Part shown: piece after piece, positions 7,732-11,134 of the stretch
How the letters are laid out: the number at the start of each line of letters is the position of its first letter
Position numbering within the stretch: the stretch's first letter is position 1
NCBI GenBank assembly: GCA_030600745.1
Contig: JAUVLL010000067.1
Coordinates: 1 to 11,134, forward strand
Length of the DNA: 11,134 bases
Direction of reading: 5' to 3'
From: Spirochaetaceae bacterium
GTDB lineage: Bacteria > Spirochaetota > Spirochaetia > B11-G9
Notes under the pieces: model-generated
What the model was told of the DNA's origin: nothing
What the model saw: the letters and a program-made list of their open reading frames with translations, nothing else
Database searches by the model: none
Made by a program: the position numbers and the translations under genes

Positions 7732-8535
7732 ATGATGAAACATAGAATTAGGGCCATTGCCTTTGATATGGATGGAACACTTCTTACAGATGATAAACAA
7801 ATTTCTTCAAGGACAAGAAGATGTTTTAAAGCCCTGGATAGGATGGGTATATCTCTGATTCTGTCAACAGGAAGAAGTTTTGAGGCTCTGGAACCCTATA
7901 AGAATATTTTAAACCTGAATCATCCTGTTATATGCTACAATGGTGCCAGAATTATTGGGAATAACGGTGAATTAATAATGGATCATCTGCTCCCGGATGA
8001 TATCTCACGGTCTATAATAGATTTTGCAAGAAAAAAGGGTGTACATATCCAGATTTACAGAAATGGGAAACTATATTTTGAAAAGAGAACTTCCGAAGCT
8101 GATTTCTATGAGAATCATGTGAATATTAAAGGGGAGATTATAAATTTTGACGATTTTAACCCTCCCCGGTTCATAAAAATGATGTACCTCGGGGATCATG
8201 AATATCTGGATGGATTGGGACGGGAGATTAAGAAACATTTTGGAGACAGGTTGACTGTTATGTTTTCGAATCCTGTGTTCCTGGAGTTTATGAAAGGCGG
8301 TGTTTCCAAGGGAAGGGCCCTCCTGGAAGTTGCTGATTATCTGGATATTAGTACTGAAAATATAATGGCATTTGGAGATGGCCAGAACGATATAAGTATG
8401 ATTGAGACTGCCGGTATCGGGGTGGCAATGGAGAATGCAGTTGATGAAGTTAAGACTGTAGCTGACTCTGTAACCCTTTCCAATAACGACGATGGTGTAG
8501 CTCGTTTTCTGGAAGATTTTTTTATGCTGAGTTAG
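7732..8535 (+). CDS. Cof-type HAD-superfamily phosphatase (HAD-IIB)
   Basis: This 267-residue protein has all four haloacid dehalogenase motifs. Motif I is FDMDGTL, with the nucleophile Asp12 and general acid Asp14. Motif II is STGR (45-48), motif III is Lys193 in SKGRALLEV, and motif IV is GDGQND (215-220). The large cap between motifs II and III (about 85-185) and the CYNGARI segment (68-74) mark the Cof/YbiV-like class IIB. Such Mg2+-dependent cytoplasmic enzymes dephosphorylate sugar phosphates, FMN or pyridoxal phosphate, and the specificity cannot be assigned here. Two ATGs are adjacent; the AGGG at 7724-7727 is four bases from the first and seven from the second, so 7735 may be the real start, one residue shorter. 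It appears to be a stand-alone gene, since the next operon has its own promoter. Confidence 0.93.
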   Translation: MMKHRIRAIAFDMDGTLLTDDKQISSRTRRCFKALDRMGISLILSTGRSFEALEPYKNILNLNHPVICYNGARIIGNNGELIMDHLLPDDISRSIIDFARKKGVHIQIYRNGKLYFEKRTSEADFYENHVNIKGEIINFDDFNPPRFIKMMYLGDHEYLDGLGREIKKHFGDRLTVMFSNPVFLEFMKGGVSKGRALLEVADYLDISTENIMAFGDGQNDISMIETAGIGVAMENAVDEVKTVADSVTLSNNDDGVARFLEDFFMLS

Positions 8536-8553
8536 AAATATCTGATTAAAACC

Positions 8554-8582
8554 TTGACATGAAGAATAAATATATGTATATA
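8554..8582 (+). promoter_or_regulatory. Promoter of the thioredoxin operon
   Basis: A perfect -35 TTGACA (8554-8559) is followed at 17 bases by TATATA (8577-8582), a 4/6 match to the -10 consensus. Transcription would begin near 8589 and give a leader of about 30 bases before the ATG at 8621. The -10 lies inside the left arm of the inverted repeat at 8572-8601, so a bound protein would block polymerase. This is the strongest sigma-70-like signal seen in the window. Confidence 0.65.
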
Positions 8583-8601
8583 TATTAGTATATATACATA
8601 T
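8572..8601. promoter_or_regulatory. 13-4-13 perfect inverted repeat, probable operator
   Basis: ATATGTATATATA (8572-8584) is the exact reverse complement of TATATATACATAT (8589-8601), with TTAG between. The 30-base dyad covers the -10 and the expected transcription start of the thioredoxin operon, the usual place for a repressor site. Because initiation would fall near the right arm, an mRNA hairpin is unlikely to be its purpose. Alternating TA sequence makes some symmetry likely by chance, but the G and C at matching places in the two arms argue for selection. The regulator is not encoded in this window. Confidence 0.6.
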
Positions 8602-8608
8602 GACTATT

Positions 8609-8614
8609 AAGGGG
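8609..8614 (+). promoter_or_regulatory. Ribosome binding site that sets the thioredoxin start
   Basis: AAGGGG lies six bases before the ATG at 8621. An in-frame ATG at 8600 lies inside the operator and has no ribosome site, so translation should begin at 8621. Confidence 0.75.
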
Positions 8615-8620
8615 ATCTAT

Positions 8621-8968
8621 ATGACTTTAGATACAAATTTAAAACACATTGAAACAGGGGTTGAACTCGAGGAACTCATCAACTCTTCTGACAATGTAAT
8701 GGTTTGTTGTGGTAGAATGGGACCAATGTGTGTTCCTGTGTATGATGCAATGGAAGAACTTGAAGGTTCTGGAAGTTATAATCATATGGAGTTCAGAGAT
8801 ATGCTTTTTGATACTCCGGAGGCTGGTGTTATTAGAAATCTGCCGGAATGTGCATCTTTCAGAGGTCTTCCTTTTACTATTTACTACAAAAATGGTAAAA
8901 TTATGAAAGCAACAACAAGCCTGCAGTCAAAGGAACAGGTAACTGCAATTCTAGATGAGATTGTTTAG
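8621..8968 (+). CDS. Atypical thioredoxin-fold protein (GPMC in place of CGPC)
   Basis: This 115-residue cytoplasmic protein is read from the ATG at 8621. The thioredoxin fold is indicated by a strand NVMV (25-28), a helix starting at MCVPVYDAMEEL (36-47), and GLPFTIYYKNGK (82-93), which matches the cis-proline and following strands (cis-Pro84). The active-site region reads CCGRMGPMC (29-37). Ungapped alignment with E. coli thioredoxin puts Cys37 on the resolving cysteine and Gly34 where the nucleophilic cysteine should be. Cys29 and Cys30 are new and might pair with Cys37; Cys77 is a fourth. It is followed after nine bases by thioredoxin reductase, so it is probably that enzyme's substrate despite the altered site. 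The plain thioredoxin name is therefore only partly justified. The pair may serve oxidative-stress or another redox task in an anaerobe (inference). Confidence 0.82.
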   Translation: MTLDTNLKHIETGVELEELINSSDNVMVCCGRMGPMCVPVYDAMEELEGSGSYNHMEFRDMLFDTPEAGVIRNLPECASFRGLPFTIYYKNGKIMKATTSLQSKEQVTAILDEIV

Positions 8969-8977
8969 GGTAAGCAA

Positions 8978-9910
8978 ATGAACACTTATGATGTAATAAT
9001 ATTAGGCGGGGGGCCGGCAGGTCTCACCGCCGGCATATATCTATCAAGAGCAAAACAGTCTGTTTTGATATTAGACCAGGGAATGGTCGGGGGGCAGGTT
9101 ATTCTGACTCATGCCGTGGCTAACTATCCGGGACTTCCCGAGTTGTCCGGCTATAAACTGGCATCTGAAATGAAAAAACAGGCAGTAGAGTTTGGTTGTG
9201 AAGTTAAAGCAAATGAGAAAATTTTTGGCTTTAACTTTAAAGGTAAAGAAAAATTTGTTACCACAAAATCAGGTGAGTACAGGAGTAAGGCTGTAATAAT
9301 TGCTGTTGGCGGACAGCCAAGGAAGCTAGGTCTTGAGTCGGAGATTAAGTTTCAGGGCCTTGGCATTTCCTACTGTGCCACTTGTGATGGGGATTTTTTT
9401 ACAGGTGAGGATATTGTGGTTGTTGGTGGTGGAAACTCTGCTTTGGAAGAAGCAGTATCCCTTACTAAATTTGCAAAAACAGTAACCATAGTACATCAGT
9501 TTGACCATTTCCAGGCCTACGCTCATGCCGTTAAAGCTGCGGAAGATAATTCAAAAATTTCGTTTATAATGGAATCTGATATAGTAGAATTTACAGGAGA
9601 TCAGAGCCTTACTGGTGTAAATATCAAGAACAAGAAAGATGAAACTATAACAAAACTAAAAGCAACGGGTGCTTTTATTTTTATTGGATATGTCCCCGGA
9701 TCAGAGCTATTTAAAGAATGTGTTTCTTTAAGTAGGCGCCAGGAGATTGTAACTGACGAGGATATGTCTACCAGTGTACCTGGTGTTTTTGCTGCAGGGG
9801 ATGTCAGACAGAAGAAATTTCGCCAGATAACCACTGCTGTAAGTGACGGTACCATTGCTGCACTTGGGGTAATGGACTACCTTAACGGCGTAGATCCCGA
9901 TAAAATATAA
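8978..9910 (+). CDS. trxB: Thioredoxin reductase-like flavoprotein without the NADPH clamp
   Basis: This 310-residue enzyme has the normal length for low-molecular-weight thioredoxin reductase. The FAD-binding motif is GGGPAG (10-15), the redox-active CATC is Cys133 and Cys136 within SYCATCDGDF, and the nucleotide-binding Rossmann motif is GGGNSALEEA (150-159). The C-terminal FAD motif GDVRQKKFRQ spans 274-283. It differs where NADPH-specific enzymes have HRRxxxR: here the segment is HQFDHFQ (173-179), so both arginines that grip the 2'-phosphate are gone. It therefore probably uses NADH or another donor, while still passing electrons through FAD and CATC to the neighbouring thioredoxin (inference). 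The TAGGG at 8966-8970 serves as ribosome site and overlaps the thioredoxin stop codon, so the two genes form one operon behind the promoter at 8554. The family is certain, the cofactor preference inferred. Confidence 0.93.
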   Translation: MNTYDVIILGGGPAGLTAGIYLSRAKQSVLILDQGMVGGQVILTHAVANYPGLPELSGYKLASEMKKQAVEFGCEVKANEKIFGFNFKGKEKFVTTKSGEYRSKAVIIAVGGQPRKLGLESEIKFQGLGISYCATCDGDFFTGEDIVVVGGGNSALEEAVSLTKFAKTVTIVHQFDHFQAYAHAVKAAEDNSKISFIMESDIVEFTGDQSLTGVNIKNKKDETITKLKATGAFIFIGYVPGSELFKECVSLSRRQEIVTDEDMSTSVPGVFAAGDVRQKKFRQITTAVSDGTIAALGVMDYLNGVDPDKI

Positions 9911-9927
9911 TTTATTGAATAGGTCAT

Positions 9928-9996
9928 GTAGAGACGTAGCCTGGTCGCAACTTCGTTGTTGCTCGGCTATGCAACTTTATAATGCTACGTCTTTAC
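9928..9996. repeat. Palindromic intergenic element, REP/MITE-like
   Basis: GTAGAGACGTAGC (9928-9940) pairs with GCTACGTCTTTAC (9984-9996), 13 positions with one G-T pair. The 43-base interior has its own hairpin, GCAAC (9947-9951) with GTTGC (9958-9962), and the arms can switch: CGTAGCC (9935-9941) can pair instead with GGCTATG (9965-9971). It fills the gap between convergent genes, and its right end touches the stop codon of the TPR gene. No U-run follows on either strand, so it is not a classic terminator, though it could stop or protect both transcripts. The GACGTAGC...GCTACGTC arms are typical of dispersed short palindromic repeats. Only one copy is in the window. Confidence 0.6.
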
Positions 9997-10574
9997 TATT
10001 TATCCAATTTTGGTTTGATCTTTTTTCTGCCTTCCATAGCAAGAAGCTTGAAATCTCCTGGAATATCCAACTCCAGCATCTCTTTGAGTAAAATCTCAGC
10101 TTCCTTATAATGCTTGAAAAATATGTGAGCAGAAGCAAGAGCATAGATTGTTCTATAGTCCCAGGGATTGAGGTTGTAAGATTTTGCCATTATCTTATAA
10201 CTTTTTTTAGACTCACCTAATTGATTATAGGTAACACCCAAATTTCGTGCAATAGAAGAACTTTCCGGATCCAGTTTTTCTGCCTTTTCAAGATAGATTT
10301 TCGCAAGACCGTAGTTGCCAAGTTTAAAATGAGAACATCCATAGGCTTCCAGAGCTTCGGAATGGCTATTGTCAAATTCAAAGAAATATTCAAGAGCTTT
10401 TAAAGCTTTTTCTTGCTCATTAATCTCTGTAAATGCTATTCCTATTCTCCAAAGAGCTTCTGTGTAATCTGGTTCACGGGTAAGAATTTCTTCTAATATT
10501 TTTACAGATTCAACATAATCACCATCACGAAGAAGTTCATCTACTTTATTTATTTGTTCAACTAAGTAATGCAT
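9996..10574 (-). CDS. Tetratricopeptide-repeat protein
   Basis: This 192-residue protein is made almost wholly of five 34-residue TPR units. The helix-ending Pro/Asn positions recur at 35, 69, 103 and 137 with exact 34-residue spacing, and each unit has the alternating Gly/Ala/Tyr pattern (for example EALEAYGCSHFKLGNYGLA and ARNLGVTYNQLGES). A basic tail (GRKKIKPKLDK) follows. There is no signal peptide or membrane segment, so it is likely a cytoplasmic scaffold for protein-protein contacts; no partner can be named. It is 54 bases downstream of the 101-residue gene, in the same direction. No Shine-Dalgarno precedes the ATG, but a promoter-like pair ends seven bases before it. The stop codon overlaps the end of the palindromic element. 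Confidence 0.88.
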   Translation of the reverse strand: MHYLVEQINKVDELLRDGDYVESVKILEEILTREPDYTEALWRIGIAFTEINEQEKALKALEYFFEFDNSHSEALEAYGCSHFKLGNYGLAKIYLEKAEKLDPESSSIARNLGVTYNQLGESKKSYKIMAKSYNLNPWDYRTIYALASAHIFFKHYKEAEILLKEMLELDIPGDFKLLAMEGRKKIKPKLDK

Positions 10575-10581
10575 CTAATAT

Positions 10582-10610
10582 AATATACAATTTGACTGGG
10601 TATAAGTAAA
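10582..10610 (-). promoter_or_regulatory. Putative promoter of the TPR gene
   Basis: On the minus strand TTTACT (10610-10605) and TATATT (10587-10582) are 17 bases apart, matching 4/6 and 5/6 of the sigma-70 consensus. The -10 ends seven bases before the ATG at 10574, so the mRNA would start at or next to the start codon. The region is AT-rich, so chance matches are possible. Confidence 0.42.
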
Positions 10611-10628
10611 GGATGCCTAAAAACAGAA

Positions 10629-10934
10629 TTAAACCGGTCTTATAAAAAGTTTTGGATAATCATCCTGTTCCTCAAGATAGAGGCGAACCTTAGAATTAAC
10701 TTCAAGTTTCTGTATTGATTTTGGGTTCAGTTCCACAGTCCCTAATTTACACTCATTTTTTTGAATTACCCTGGCTTGAATCTGCTCTGAGTTATCTTCG
10801 AAATAAACTTCAACATTTACTTCCGTCATCAAAAGGCCCAAATCGAATCCGTCGTTGGGATTAATAACAACTTCTTTCTCCGTAAGTCTCTGATCTGTAA
10901 GAATTTTTAATTCACCAGTTTGTTTAATATTCAT
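10629..10934 (-). CDS. Conserved-looking 101-residue protein, function unknown
   Basis: I do not recognise a family. The protein is acidic and predicted to be mostly beta-strand, with no signal peptide or membrane segment. Distinct stretches are VVINPNDGFDLGLLMTEV (22-39), VEVYFED (41-47) and KVRLYLEEQDDYPKLFIRPV (82-101). The strand-rich pattern might suit a small barrel that binds a ligand or nucleic acid, but no catalytic motif is visible. It lies 57 bases after the threonine synthase stop and 54 bases before the TPR gene, all in one direction. There is no Shine-Dalgarno, but a promoter-like pair ends seven bases before the ATG. Codon use looks like that of its neighbours, so I take it as a real gene. 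Confidence 0.7.
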   Translation of the reverse strand: MNIKQTGELKILTDQRLTEKEVVINPNDGFDLGLLMTEVNVEVYFEDNSEQIQARVIQKNECKLGTVELNPKSIQKLEVNSKVRLYLEEQDDYPKLFIRPV

Positions 10935-10941
10935 GTAAATA

Positions 10942-10970
10942 AGAATAGTTTACAGGAGTGGGAAAATCAA
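10942..10970 (-). promoter_or_regulatory. Putative promoter of the 101-residue gene
   Basis: On the minus strand TTGATT (10970-10965) and TATTCT (10947-10942) are separated by 17 bases, each a 4/6 match to consensus. The -10 ends seven bases before the ATG at 10934. This repeats the arrangement of the other two complete minus-strand genes. Confidence 0.38.
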
Positions 10971-10991
10971 GAATTTATTATATATAATATC

Positions 10992-11134
10992 CTATCCGAA
11001 AACCTTCCCCAGAGCCTCAACAGTTGGTTCAATAGATTCCGGTATCTGCACAGATCCTTCAACAGAGGCCATATCTTTAAAACCAATACCTGTTAATAGA
11101 ACTACAACTTCTGCATTTTTATCTATTTTCCCTT
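10992..11134 (-). CDS. thrC: Threonine synthase, C-terminal fragment at window edge
   Basis: The minus strand is open from the right edge to a TAG at 10994-10992 and encodes the last 46 residues of a protein. It contains VVVLLTGIGFKD, which matches the conserved C-terminal VVVLTGHGLKD block of threonine synthase. The sequence then runs through VQIPESIEPTVEALGKVFG to the stop. The enzyme is PLP-dependent and converts O-phosphohomoserine to threonine in the cytoplasm. The PLP lysine and most of the protein lie outside the window, so the call rests on this one block. The gene is cut by the window and not broken, as far as can be seen. Confidence 0.72.
   Translation of the reverse strand, partial: GKIDKNAEVVVLLTGIGFKDMASVEGSVQIPESIEPTVEALGKVFG

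Noticed and set aside
8571..8601. Simple TA microsatellite
   Set aside because: The TA run is interrupted by a G and a C at mirror-image places and a TTAG centre, which favours a true inverted repeat at the promoter.
8600..8602. ATG as the start of the thioredoxin gene
   Set aside because: It lies within the operator dyad, close to the expected transcription start and without a ribosome site, whereas the ATG at 8621 has AAGGGG at the right distance.
9601..9855. An 84-codon minus-strand frame inside the thioredoxin reductase gene
   Set aside because: It is antisense to the conserved C-terminal FAD region of the reductase and has no independent evidence.
9928..9996. Classic rho-independent terminator
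   Set aside because: The stem is long with a 43-base interior and no U-run follows on either strand, so it fits a palindromic repeat better.

Overview
This is an AT-rich bacterial chromosomal window from a Gram-negative-type cell. Two genes encode outer-membrane or periplasmic products with signal peptides. The mix of an RND/MMPL exporter with a LolA-like partner, a DUF1302-like barrel, an atypical thioredoxin pair and small TPR proteins suggests a free-living spirochaete (Spirochaetales). That assignment is an impression from protein style, not a proven one. No rRNA, tRNA, CRISPR array or transposase gene was seen.

Layout. Bases 2-6135 hold a tight plus-strand operon: a radical SAM/SPASM enzyme (5' end outside the window), a 61-residue small ORF, a 900-residue RND/MMPL transporter, a periplasmic LolA-like protein and an outer-membrane beta-barrel. 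The last four genes abut or overlap, with spacings of 0, 6 and -4 bases. Together they look like an envelope-spanning transport line (inner membrane, periplasm, outer membrane) for a lipid or other hydrophobic cargo, with a radical SAM enzyme that may make or modify the cargo. After a hairpin, 6236-6726 is a broken gene for a small secreted protein, with one in-frame TAG and one frameshift. It converges on a minus-strand EamA/DMT permease (6738-7664).

Divergent from the permease is a Cof-type HAD phosphatase (7732-8535). Next comes a two-gene redox operon: an atypical thioredoxin (real start 8621) and a thioredoxin reductase (8978-9910). Its promoter has a perfect TTGACA -35, and its -10/start region is covered by a 13-4-13 perfect inverted repeat, a probable operator. 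Both proteins are unusual. The thioredoxin has GPMC where CGPC is expected, and the reductase has lost the HRRxxxR NADPH clamp while keeping its CATC redox centre. They are therefore a candidate dedicated, non-classical thioredoxin couple.

A 69-base palindromic element (9928-9996) separates the reductase from a convergent minus-strand group: a five-repeat TPR protein, an unknown 101-residue protein, and the C-terminal end of threonine synthase, which runs off the right edge. The three complete minus-strand genes lack a Shine-Dalgarno sequence and have promoter-like -10 hexamers only 7-8 bases before ATG, which suggests leaderless transcripts.
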